A stretch of 64,000 bases of DNA from Platerodrilus igneus. Lineage: Eukaryota > Arthropoda > Insecta > Coleoptera > Lycidae. This document shows, one piece after another, positions 23,146-32,669 of this stretch; the stretch's first letter is position 1, and each line of letters begins with the position of its first letter. Location of the stretch: NCBI GenBank assembly GCA_036346225.1, contig JARFIW010001469.1, positions 6,666,001 to 6,730,000 of the forward strand, in the 5' to 3' direction. A program made the translations under genes and the position numbers. A model generated the notes under the pieces. The model saw only the letters and a list, made by a program, of their open reading frames with translations, did no database searches and was not told the origin of the DNA.

Positions 23146-23751
23146 AAAAAAGCACGAGTAGATACTCCACCGTCCTTTCACTTCTATCTCACATGGAGTA
23201 AGTAAACGTTCTTAATTATATTTTCACGTAGTGTCTTCATGAACCCATTAATAATCAGTTTTTAGTCTTGTTTAGTATAAAGAAGACGTGATATTATAAC
23301 TCACTTCTTATCCCGAATATTTTTTTCTAGTCCTTTTTAATGTTCCTCATGTTGTACTTTAGGCAAGTTAAAAATGCCCAGGAACTAGGTGATTTATTCA
23401 TAATTCAAACGTTTGCACGATTTATATTATGTATATGTATATACTCCAAATTTCAATCATGCGGCGAACATCGATATATCGACCGCGTGTATAGTTTATG
23501 TCTACCGTTTAAAACACCAGAGAGTTATTGCAACGTTCATTTGATCAATTTTTTAATAAAGTTTTCCCTTATTTGACATTTATACATGCGCAATTAACAC
23601 ACCTTTAATGTTTGTACTTTATTAAAATACAGGACATCTTTATTTAATTTAAATACAGGCAAAGAATGATTTTATTTAAGGCGCCTTAATTTTGACATAC
23701 CAAATGCCTAACGTACAAACTTACATTTAATTGTCTGCTTTCTGTATAAAT
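23146..23751. other. Non-coding stretch
   Basis: A 78-codon frame at 23,340 on plus has no recognisable motif. The stretch may include the lost interior of the hAT-type element whose end lies just upstream, but I see no sequence match to the interior of the first copy. Confidence 0.4.
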
Positions 23752-24998
23752 TGTTACGTTCATTTACTGTCGATGAATTAAAAACCTACATCCTTTTACT
23801 TCATTATTCATTCATTTAGATCCTGCTCAGATCCTGCAACAACACCCGGTATATTAGACCTTCCGATAATGAGCCCGCTTGCTAGTAATTTTCAATTTCA
23901 AATCTAGTTGCCTTATAACGTGAAGTTTATGTTATAAATTAAATAGTCAAGACCCTGTTTTAGGTAGCCGTGAACTCGTTATACCTTGCGATAGCATGTA
24001 AGTACTTTCTCGAATGTTTGAATCGGGAACTCGTTGAAATTCGGTATTGAACTATCTGATAAAACCGTGTTTTAAGTTTGCTAATCACAGTTGATAACAC
24101 CAACATGACTTGGAGCTTTGGTTATTTAGTGAAACAAAATTAATATTGACTTTCCCTTCAATAAACAAGACGAAAGCATTTACCGTTTTCCTTGTCGAAA
24201 GTTTGCGCACGCAATACAGCGTTGTAAGTAATGATGGGTTTACAAAACTATACTTTTTGGCGACAATAAATTAATTCGCTTATAACTATTCTAGCTTCCA
24301 CGGGTGGCGCTAAAGCCACGATGGATTGTCGCCCCTTGTTGTGATGAGAGAACAGCCCCAAGGTGGGATCACGCGCCATCTGCATCGCCCCGTCAGTAGA
24401 GACGGTAAGAACCACTACGACGGCCGCAACACGAGGGTGCGTGTGTGTGTATTAATTGACACCAGTTGGGAGCCACATTTGGTGACCTTAAACTGATTAC
24501 TGTGATGTGAGATAGTCGGAAGTAGTAATATTTCACTTATTTGTGTGTCGGCAAATGCATGCTCGCGATGATGATTGATAACGTTAGTTTACCTTGGTTC
24601 TTTTTTTCTTGAGTTATGCATTTTTCTTATTAGTTAAGATACTGTACTGACAATGTGGCATATGTAATTTTTATAAATACAACCATTAAGAGCTGTGGTT
24701 TTTAGTGTTGCGGTTAGATTTTTTTTTTGTTGCATTGTTGCTAAATAATGTAAGAGGAGGTACCTAAGAACGGCAGCTCGCTATGTTAAAGATGATTTTT
24801 TTTATTTTGTAAATATATATAACGTGTACTTATGGATTGTTCATTTGTTGGTACTATTGTGCTTTTATACATAATTTTTATTTTTAATTAGAGGTTTTTC
24901 GTTTGCATATGTTTAATTGTGCATGAGTGGGTACATTTTTATTTCAGACCTCTCTTTATTTTGCATGTGTAAGACCCCGCCTACTCACCGGTTGAGTC
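23752..24998 (+). repeat. Solo LTR of the gypsy family
   Basis: This is a full-length copy of the LTR at 19,995-21,262 in the same orientation, with no pol sequence on either side. A solo LTR usually arises by recombination between the two LTRs of one element. I could not find a matching 4-6 bp target duplication, so the 3' end may be misplaced by a few bases. The copies differ by scattered substitutions and small indels. Confidence 0.8.
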
Positions 24999-25169
24999 CG
25001 ATCATCTTCTTTCATGGGTTCCTTTCTCATTAGGCCACGTCGATGCACGTAGTAAAATATTGTGAAATTAAATGGTTTTTGTAGTATTCTTTCCGTAATT
25101 AAATTTAGAGATAAAATGTCCATGTTTATAGCACGAAAAAGATATAAAACGTCAAAGTAGGAGGCTTTG

Positions 25170-25240
25170 GATGTATTTGGGACAACGCCGCCGCCGCTGC
25201 GCCGCTCAAAACGCCCCCTAACCTAACCTAGCCTCTGACA
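25170..25240. other. GC-rich patch with CCTAA repeats
   Basis: A GCCGCCGCCGC stretch is followed by CCTAACCTAACCTAG. CCTAA is the complement of the insect telomere unit TTAGG, but three units are too few to claim an interstitial telomere. Confidence 0.5.
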
Positions 25241-25383
25241 TCACATGACCCATTTTTAAAACGTCATTTCTTCCATTTACGTCACAACCTCCTTTTTCAT
25301 CTTTCGAGATAAATGAGCATCCACATTTCCACACACGAGATAAACCTATTTTTAAGATTTTTTTTACCGCTAACATTCTGGAC

Positions 25384-26050
25384 CAAATAGTTTTATTCGT
25401 ATAACCAATGCATCTTTTGAGATAAACCCATCTTGTTTGGTATCAATTAATATTAGATTTTTCTCAGCTACCCGAATCTTTAGGAATTTTACAGATATCA
25501 TCACCCCCAAGGGAGCTACCCCAATTTTAAGATTTCTTACCTGTAGCGACTTTTGAGCGTTCTTATAAATTTTTTTAGTCATGCGATACATCTTGTTAGC
25601 TTAGAATTTTACGCACAACCCGAATCTGTAAACAGATTTAAAATCGGGCCACGCCTTGCGAAGTTACCCCTTTAAAGCTCTCAAACCTCTACATTTTGCT
25701 CTTTGCTTTATAAGCAAAACTAACAAATAGTTTTATTCGTCTAACCATTGCATCTTTTGAGATAAACCCATCTTGTTTGGTATCAATCAATATTAGAATT
25801 TTCTCAGCTACCCGAATCTTTAGGAATTTTTCAGATAGCATCACCCCCAAGGGAGCTACCCTAATTTTAAGATTTCTTACCTGTAGCGACTTTTGAGCGT
25901 TCTTATAAATTTTTTTAGTCATGCAATACATCTTGTTAGTCTAAAATTTTACGCACATCCCGAATCTGCAAACAGATTTAAAATCGGACTACTTCTTACA
26001 AAGTTACACTTTAAAACTCTCAAAACTCTTTAAAATTTTTGCTCGTATAT
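25384..26050. repeat. Tandem duplication, 340-bp period, two copies
   Basis: Copy 1 starts at 25,384 and copy 2 at 25,724 (both CAAATAGTTTTATTCGT). They stay alignable to about 25,690 and 26,050. A minus-strand frame of 73-80 codons is open in both. By eye, 8 substitutions in the first 225 aligned bases cause about 7 amino-acid changes, which is not the pattern of a protein under selection, so I treat the frames as chance. The unit has no match elsewhere in the window. Confidence 0.85.
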
Positions 26051-26217
26051 ATTTAACACCATTTTTAAAACCTTTTTCGCTACCTAAGACATATGCTTTA
26101 ACCAATACAAAGAAATAAGCACACAAAAGTTTAATAATTTATTTACAGTTTAATAAACTAATCATTCCAATGTAATGGGTTTTAAATATATAAATGGGAA
26201 GGTCGACTTTTGGTGTA

Positions 26218-26258
26218 ATGATTAATGTTAATTAATGTTAATAAATGTTAATGTTGAT
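26218..26258. repeat. Short TTAATG-type repeat
   Basis: Imperfect repetition of ATTAATGTTA / ATAAATGTTA units. Confidence 0.7.
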
Positions 26259-26259
26259 G

Positions 26260-27440
26260 ATTAAGAAAGCGCATTTTGCTGGTATGAAATCTATGGAATT
26301 TCTCCTGTAATGAAAGAAGAATGCATTCGTAATTGAAAATGCGTGTTACTTACCTTCAGCCTAATTAAGTATTAATATAGCAAAATATTTAAATTCAATA
26401 TTTTCGAAACTTCCAATGTAGCATTAATTCATTTGTAACTCGTAATCCAGCAAATATTCTAGATTCTTAACGAACATGTGAATCACATTTGAAAGCTGTT
26501 TATAATTTCTTCTCTAAACAAATGCGGTTATTACAATAGGAAAGTACGCTATATGCAAATCAATTAATAGCAATTAAATATTGCTTACTGACCTACCTTA
26601 ATTAGGTTGCTGTGCTATTAGGACCAGGGTATGCAGACTTTAACACCTCCATCTCGCACGCTTTACACGGATGTTGGTTGTTTCGTACAAGACCCTTTAA
26701 CAACTGGCGGAGCTGAACGTTTACTGCTTAATGACATACCGTGCTGTTTTTCCTTGTCTCGCTGTGAGCTATTCTTGTAAAAGCGGTACTGCAAGACCCA
26801 GAGCTTAAGTACTTTGCTGCCGACGAATGTATAAGCTTAACTGTGGACGATGTTACACCACGACATTAAATGGCAGGCTTGAATATTTTTTTTGGAAACA
26901 ATCGAAGATTGCCGAAGACACTCGAAGAGTGCACAAACGCGGTCACTAAACCACAATTAATAATCGCCTTTATAGGTTTAACATTTCTACCATTACCAAT
27001 GACTTTAATTTCTTATTGGAGAGAATCCTTATTCTCCCACGCACTGTTGCGTAGCTGGATGCCCACCCCTTTTGGGGATATATGCTCGTTATAGGTTGTA
27101 AGACCCTCGGTTTTACTTAACTACACTTTGTGAGATCCCTTTAATATTTTTTAATCGTGTCCTTCTCGCGCACAATACAGTAGGACTTAGCCTTACTACC
27201 TACAAATTCTAACACCAAGTCACCGTTAAACTCGTCTTTAAATTTTCGCACAACTTTTTGTTAACATGCGGTAAATTGTGTTTATTATTTGCGGGGTACA
27301 CCACTTTAAACCTAAAAATAAAAACAGGATAGTTTAATACGTCTATTAATAATTTATGGTAATGTTGGCGATACAAATATGTAAAAACAAACTTTATCAA
27401 GAAAATATAATGTTTTAATAGAATACATACACGTATTGAT
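26260..27440. other. Non-coding flank of the ORF cluster
   Basis: A 74-codon plus frame at 26,870 is not recognised. Near 27,190 the sequence repeats 20 bp from the very start of the window (GCCTTACTACCTACAAATTC here). The stretch 27,270-27,440 would be the 3' UTR of the minus-strand gene; TTTATT on plus at about 27,278 supplies an AATAAA on minus. Confidence 0.45.
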
Positions 27441-27445
27441 AACAT

Positions 27446-28271
27446 CTATAAACCGCTGTGGTAACCAGAGTCTGGCGAATCTGGGATAGCCAAATCTCTA
27501 AACATTTGCGCAAGCGATTGCCTTGCAGTTGTATCTTTTAAGTACTGAATGGGGAAACATTTAATAAGTTCCAACACTGTCAAGTAATTTAAATTGCTGC
27601 AATCATTAGACAGAGAAATACTGGCACTGCTCTCTCCTCTAATAACGTTTGAACCCTTCTTCCTCCGTCGTATTTCCACATACTTTTTTTATATCACCAA
27701 CAAATTTTTCGTAAAATTCTGGAAAGTTTCTACACCATAACTCAACCATTTTAAAACAGATCAATTCTCGCAAATTTAATAGCTTGATGCACTCGTACGC
27801 AGGTAGCACAATAACATTCCCATCTTTCGTAATTTCCATATTATATAAATTCTCTTTTTCAAAATTGTTCAACAACCATATACTTCTATTAAAGGCTGTG
27901 CTCAGCTGCAATTTGAAATCTTGATCCAATTGTATGTCAACAACATCGTTTCCAGTAGTCAAACCATTTAATCTGACTTGTTTTGAGTCTTGAGCAAATT
28001 GACGAATTTGAAATTCCACTTGAAAAGTACACAATTTCTTCCAATCGAAGTAAGAGAATGTTATCGTAGAATCAGCACACATACCACTACAGCAAATAAC
28101 TTGGATAGCAGGTTGAAGACCACCATATAAATCAAAACCAACTTCTAATATATGGTGGTGATAATTTGGAGGAAATTCGCCTAACCTATAGGTTGACTTA
28201 CCAACTAGTTGGTTGATATTTAATTGTGGTACTCGCACATCACTTGTAACGTCAACACAAGAAAAATCCAT
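27446..28271 (-). CDS. Unknown gene A of the ORF cluster, about 275 codons, one frame change
   Basis: ATG at 28,271 opens a 210-codon frame ending at 27,639. A second frame continues from about 27,680 to 27,446 and looks like the rest of the same protein. The switch lies at a run of seven A (T on plus, 27,684-27,690). The protein is mixed alpha/beta in character, with no signal peptide, no membrane segment and no domain that I recognise. A central segment around ENLYNMEITKDGNVIVLP resembles a segment of gene B (NCLVKMMTFDGNYMIF), and both precede a leucine-rich helix, so A and B may be distant paralogs. The tail ends PDSPDSGYHSGL, which fits the DSG.xS Slimb/beta-TrCP degron pattern. It is divergent from gene B. 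The frame change could be a sequencing error, a mutation or programmed. Confidence 0.6.
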
Positions 28272-28798
28272 CTTTAATTTATAATTTTAATCAAACTCGA
28301 TAATATTTTGACAACTAATGCACTGGAACATGGCTCTCACCTTTTATGCCGATGGTCGAGCGTGCGCAGCTCCTTAGACGTATATTCTAAATAAATTTAG
28401 TGAAATGTATGATCATTAACCTTGCATTGTTTGTCGATGACGTCTGACTATTAATTTAATAAAAGCACTTTCCACAATTCTAGTTAATATACGGGAATAC
28501 ACATTCTATAATTTGATTTAAATTGGGTTAATGTAAGGACAAATTATACTTATACTTTCTCTATGTACATAAATACGGGGGAAATGATGCCAAAAGTTCA
28601 TTTTAAGTTTATTTTGTAAAGCGTAAAGTCGTTTATAGTGTAATTAATAGTAATACTGAATTTTCAGTCTTTGGTTTAAAATTTCGTGTGAGGACTATCG
28701 ACAAAGAAGAGTAAGTCTTAGTTTGAATTTTGCAAACGTAGAAGAAATTAATATTTACATGTATAATTCAAAACTGTTAATCAATAATTTTTTCCTAA
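28272..28798. promoter_or_regulatory. Divergent intergenic region of the ORF cluster
   Basis: These 527 bp separate the starts of minus-strand gene A and plus-strand gene B and must hold both promoters if the genes are transcribed. I see no strong TATA box at a sensible distance. The sequence is A/T-rich with a GC-richer patch at 28,345-28,380. Confidence 0.4.
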
Positions 28799-29642
28799 AT
28801 GAACATCTTAAGTATTGCGTGCAGTGTGTGCGAAAATGTTTTTACTGGATGTGATGCCATAAAAAAACACAACGAAAGGCACATCGAGATGGTTTATTTC
28901 CAGGAGGAACTAAAAATTACAGCCAATGAGTGGGAACAGATTAAGGATTTGGTAAACCAATCGACCGCAGCGCACAAAGAACGTATAAACGCCGCAATTC
29001 AGTTAGAACGAACCAAGTTACTATTTGAAAAACCATACACCATAACAAAATCTTCTTCCAAAATCATAATTGTAGGCCTGAACCCGTTCGACGATTACAA
29101 AATAATTTTTAGATTTGTTGACACCATTTCGCAGAGCGTACTTGATGTATCCCTCAACGTATTTAGGAAGTTTATATCAAATCTTCCACACATTATACGC
29201 ACTATGGAAGTTGGCATGCAAAATCAGATATGCAAATTCGACAACTTGCGTTTTTATTTAAATAAGAATTGTTTAGTGAAGATGATGACATTTGATGGAA
29301 ATTATATGATATTTACCAAAGGAACTTTAGAGCACTTTTAGGGTATCTCAGATCGTTCTCAACCATGCTAATACTTTAAAAGAACTAACGGAAAAGGGTA
29401 CTCCTAATATAGATCTGTTTCTGTTAGATGTCGCAATGGAAAGATATAATAGGAATGATGTCCTACAGAATCTCGCACATGATGTAATTAAAAACAAATA
29501 CAGTAATAGTGATATTGGGGTCATATTATACGAATTTATAAGAACCTACCCAAGATTGTTTGAAAACAGTATTTGTAAACAAGTTGAGTATATGGAAGAA
29601 TACAACAGGTTTCCATTCCACGCATTTACGAGCGATGTTTAA
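28799..29642 (+). CDS. Unknown C2H2-finger gene B of the ORF cluster, about 280 codons, one frame change
   Basis: ATG at 28,799 opens 180 codons to a TAG at 29,339. The adjacent frame is open from 29,331 and continues through VSQIVLNHANTLKEL and IRTYPRLFENSICKQ to a stop at 29,642, so one base gained or lost at the TTTTAGGG site splits a single gene. Residues 8-28 form a canonical C2H2 finger (C8-x2-C11-x12-H24-x3-H28). A charged helical stretch follows (ANEWEQIKDLVNQ onward), then a beta-rich region and a helical C-terminus. The C-terminal half shows weak similarity to gene A. A single finger suggests nucleic-acid or protein binding, but no function can be assigned. AATAAA-type signals lie at about 29,748 and 29,770. 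Confidence 0.6.
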
Positions 29643-29938
29643 ATTTTAAGCCGAAGACTGAAAATTTTGTAACACTATTAATTACACTTTTGTTTTTTTA
29701 TACGTTTCTAAATTGTTGTATTTCAACTACAGATATTAATAGATGTCAATAAAATTATGTTATAGTTTTAAATAAAACGATTCTGATTAATAATTTTGTA
29801 AAACGTTTATAACTAAATTGTTATACTTCAACTACAGATATAGATCGAATTATGTTAAACTCGATCGGTTTTATATTCACTGGCTACAATATTATTACTT
29901 TAGTTTATCTCAGATATTGAACCGTAAAGCATTGTAAC
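29643..29938 (+). repeat. 3' region of gene B with an imperfect direct repeat
   Basis: TAAATTGTTGTATTTCAACTAC...AGAT (about 29,707-29,765) recurs as TAAATTGTTATACTTCAACTAC...AGAT (about 29,813-29,865), an offset of about 106 bp. Both copies lead into AATTATGTTA. The stretch contains polyadenylation-type AATAAA and AAATAAAA words and separates gene B from the first psq gene. Confidence 0.6.
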
Positions 29939-30631
29939 TTGAAAATGATTTCTAGAAAAACGTATACCAAGGAATGTCTGCAAGAAGCTCCTAATGAGGT
30001 TAGACGAGGTGTTGCAACAATGTACTCTGCTAGTAAGAAGTTTAGGATTCCAAAGTCTACATTGCGCGACCATCTCATACGATCACAGAGTAAAAGAGAT
30101 AAAAGTGTAGACAGTTACATCTCTAATATACAAACAACTAATTTACAAACTGCGGAAATGGGCACAGGAAGTACTCTAAGATGTACAGCAACACCTATCT
30201 ACTCAGATGGTAAAGATGATAAAGTAGTTTGTAAAAGAAGTTTTAAGATGCAAAAACAAAAGTTTAATATTGAGCAAATGAATTCTGCAAAAAATAATGG
30301 AAATGCTCGTCATAAACTATCAGAGCAAATAATGAATGAATCAAGTTCTATGGATTACACCCCAACTTCTGAAGATGAGGATTCAACACAGGAAAGCAAT
30401 AGTCGGGGGACTAAAATACCGATGTATATAAAAAGGGGTGTTGTATTAAAAAATACACATCGTACTGAGCACAGTTCAGATGGTGCATATATTCGCTTTA
30501 ATGTACATGGGTTGATTGAAAGACTGCAGTTGCTAGTTACTGTTGATTATCACAACCATGGAGATATGCATAACCTAAATGAAATTATCTATATAATATC
30601 TAAACTTCGACAAAAAGGAATTATAGAATAG
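29939..30631 (+). CDS. psq-type helix-turn-helix protein 1, 230 codons, intact
   Basis: The frame is open from the start at 29,939 (a second ATG two codons on, at 29,945, is also possible) to the stop at 30,631. Residues about 5-50 match the pipsqueak-type helix-turn-helix pattern: TYTKECLQEAPNEVRRG, then SASKKFRIPKSTLRDHL. This fold binds DNA in insect regulators and in some transposases and centromere proteins. A Ser/Thr/Asn-rich, partly acidic middle (TSEDEDSTQES) follows, and the C-terminus (IRFNVHGLIERLQLLV onward) looks globular. There is no DDE domain, so it is not a pogo-type transposase as it stands. It lies 297 bp after gene B and 107 bp before the next psq gene, all on one strand. 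Confidence 0.7.
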   Translation: MKMISRKTYTKECLQEAPNEVRRGVATMYSASKKFRIPKSTLRDHLIRSQSKRDKSVDSYISNIQTTNLQTAEMGTGSTLRCTATPIYSDGKDDKVVCKRSFKMQKQKFNIEQMNSAKNNGNARHKLSEQIMNESSSMDYTPTSEDEDSTQESNSRGTKIPMYIKRGVVLKNTHRTEHSSDGAYIRFNVHGLIERLQLLVTVDYHNHGDMHNLNEIIYIISKLRQKGIIE

Positions 30632-30737
30632 AACGACAACAAAGTTAGATGGGGGTAAATATTTATACATATTTTCGAAATTGTAAAATTGGAATAGTCT
30701 GCATTTGCATTTTGATAAGTAAACATCGTAATAAAAA

Positions 30738-31170
30738 TGAGCGGGGAAAGAATTATATCTTTAGATGCTATAAAAATTTTAGAAGAAGTTGTCATGGAGA
30801 TGAAAAAAAGTTTATCAAACAATTCAACTAGCCAACATTTGAATGGTATGCCTAATGAATCTCGGCGAATACTAAAATAGTGCAAGATAAACCTACACAT
30901 GATAATGTTGATGCGAAAGATCAGAACATAGACTCCAAGTCAGACGTTTCTGGTAGAAAAAGAAAGAGACAACTTAAATCGTATACTAAAGAGGATTTAA
31001 ATAAAGCCATTGACGAAATAAACAAAGGATGGATTACTGGTTCAGAAGCATCCGAAATCTACAATGTTCCAAAAGCTACACTCTATACGAAACTCAGATC
31101 AAACGAAAATCGTGTACAAAATTTGGATATGTATACTACACATTTCCCAATTAAAAGGAGGAAAAAGTGA
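30738..31170 (+). CDS. psq-type helix-turn-helix protein 2, about 140 codons, one frame change
   Basis: ATG at 30,738 opens 47 codons (MSGERIISLDAIKILEEV at the start) to a TAG at 30,878. The neighbouring frame is open from 30,859 to the stop at 31,170 but has no ATG of its own, so the two belong together, split by one indel near the CTAAAATAG site. The second part has a Lys/Arg-rich patch (GRKRKRQLKS) and a good psq helix-turn-helix: SYTKEDLNKAIDEINKG, then SEASEIYNVPKATLYTKL. The tail ends IKRRKK, and both basic patches could be nuclear-localisation signals. It is shorter than psq protein 1 and probably a paralog. A downstream AATATAAATATTG may serve as polyadenylation signal. Confidence 0.6.
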
Positions 31171-31660
31171 CTTTTGCGTGCGTGTATGTGTGTATTAGTT
31201 TTAATAAGTAAAAATATATTTCTATGTGAAGTGTACATGTTAAGTATTTGAATTGAAATATAAATATTGTTTCAAACGTTTTGGTTTTATTTATATATAA
31301 TGGTATTGTTAGGATACAATTACTCGGAAGCAGTAGCAGAATCTTGGTTTATGTAATATCATAGAAGTCGAACAAAAAAAAATTATTTAACTAAAAGGTA
31401 TGTTTCAAACACGTAGTTGTACTCATTTCTATTAAAATTAAATGTAGCGCTCTTAGTTATAATTCTTTTCATAAGAACTTAGATACCCATTTCAGTTGCG
31501 TGGGCATTTGAACAATTAAACAATACTTCGGATATGTACCGATTGTACCCGATTTGTGTTCACGCACGAAACAACCGGTATGGAATGTATTCTATGAACT
31601 TGCACACGCGCAAGGGTTCGCATGGACATGGGTGTGCATGCGCAGGGGGCGCACGGGCAC
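31171..31660. other. Non-coding flank of the ORF cluster
   Basis: Nothing is recognised. A patch at 31,555-31,670 is GC-richer and carries a chance 70-codon frame. Confidence 0.45.
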
Positions 31661-31664
31661 ATTA

Positions 31665-31768
31665 CGAGTTAGAGACCTTGGTATAAAATTTCCAGTTTTA
31701 TGTCAAAATTTTTCTAAGTCAGAACTACTAAAAATTTTACCAAGACCCAAAATATTCAAAATCTAAAG
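31665..31768 (+). repeat. About 100-bp direct repeat, copy 1
   Basis: GAGTTAGAGACCTTGGTATA leads a block that recurs at 32,413-32,514 with about a dozen differences. Both end in CCCAAAATATTCAAAAT. The copies share orientation and are offset by about 748 bp. Confidence 0.8.
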
Positions 31769-31946
31769 TAGTTACGAAAATGTATTCGCTCTGTTGTTCC
31801 AGAGACCTCAACTTCATTCACTAATAATGTGCATGACTATACCCCTAATAGCTTCGCATACTACATTAATTGCGGTTATGATGACAGGACATATGTTGGA
31901 CACCGCCATATCGCGTACATACTCTTGATTAGGAACAGTTTTGCTA

Positions 31947-32005
31947 TCCGATCTAGGTCGGATTAAAATCCGATCTAGGTCGGATTAAATCCGACCTAGG
32001 TCGGA
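31947..32005. repeat. Three tandem 16-bp palindromes
   Basis: TCCGATCTAGGTCGGA occurs at 31,947-31,962 and 31,969-31,984, and the perfect palindrome TCCGACCTAGGTCGGA at 31,990-32,005. They are spaced 22 and 21 bp apart (about two helical turns) by ATTAAAA-type linkers. Two short direct repeats, GGCAATTTCACC at about 32,030 and 32,048, follow. Confidence 0.9.
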
Positions 32006-32412
32006 GGGAGACACTCTCACTCTATGGAGGCAATTTCACCCTATAGGGCAATTTCACCTTATGCTGATGGAGGTAAATTCAAGGAACTTTGCCATTAATA
32101 CACCCCCACAACCAGACCTAGATCCGATTATGCACATAAAGAAATAGTTTAATATTATTGCAATATCACAAAAGTTATACGCAACAACCAATTTTAAAAA
32201 AATTGTCTTTGAAACTTAAAATGGATGTTATGACTAAGTTTTATCATTACAGTGGCACCATATGTGGTTGAACCGAGAAACAGTGCAATTAAGTTGATGA
32301 ATCGATGCGAATTGGTGTAGTTCCGACTCCCAGTAAGTGGGGTTGGGGCTGTCTGACCGTAGAGTAGTCGTAATAACTGTCTTTGTAAATTTTGGTAGCT
32401 ATAACAGTTTCG

Positions 32413-32514
32413 AGTTAGAGGCCTTGGTATAAAATTTACAAATTTATGTTAAAATTTTCCTAAGTCCGAACTACTAAAAATTTTGTCAAGCCCCAAAATA
32501 TTCAAAATGGACAT
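32413..32514 (+). repeat. About 100-bp direct repeat, copy 2
   Basis: Partner of 31,665-31,768, starting GAGTTAGAGGCCTTGGTATA. Confidence 0.8.
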
Positions 32515-32603
32515 ATCTCAGGTGTATGTTGGATATAGTTTGGATGTATGTCGTACGGATGCCAAAGGAGGGAGAAGGACAAAGTAGGGTGGAGGGTAAT
32601 TGC

Positions 32604-32664
32604 TTTTTAATGAGTTTTCTCATTAAAAACCCATTAGCACTAATTGCTTTTTAATGAGTTTGTA
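32604..32664. repeat. Perfect 11-bp hairpin with a repeated half-site
   Basis: TTTTTAATGAG, TTTT loop, CTCATTAAAAA (32,604-32,629). The left arm with its flank (TAATTGCTTTTTAATGAGTTT) is repeated at 32,641-32,661 without the right arm. It could be a terminator-like or transposon-end structure; its function is unknown. Confidence 0.8.
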
Positions 32665-32669
32665 CGCCA

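Noticed and set aside
25210..25226. Interstitial telomere (CCTAA)n
   Set aside because: Only three units, one imperfect.
25370..25931. Two similar minus-strand frames of 73 and 80 codons as a gene pair
   Set aside because: They are the two copies of a 340-bp tandem duplication, and nearly all differences are amino-acid changing.
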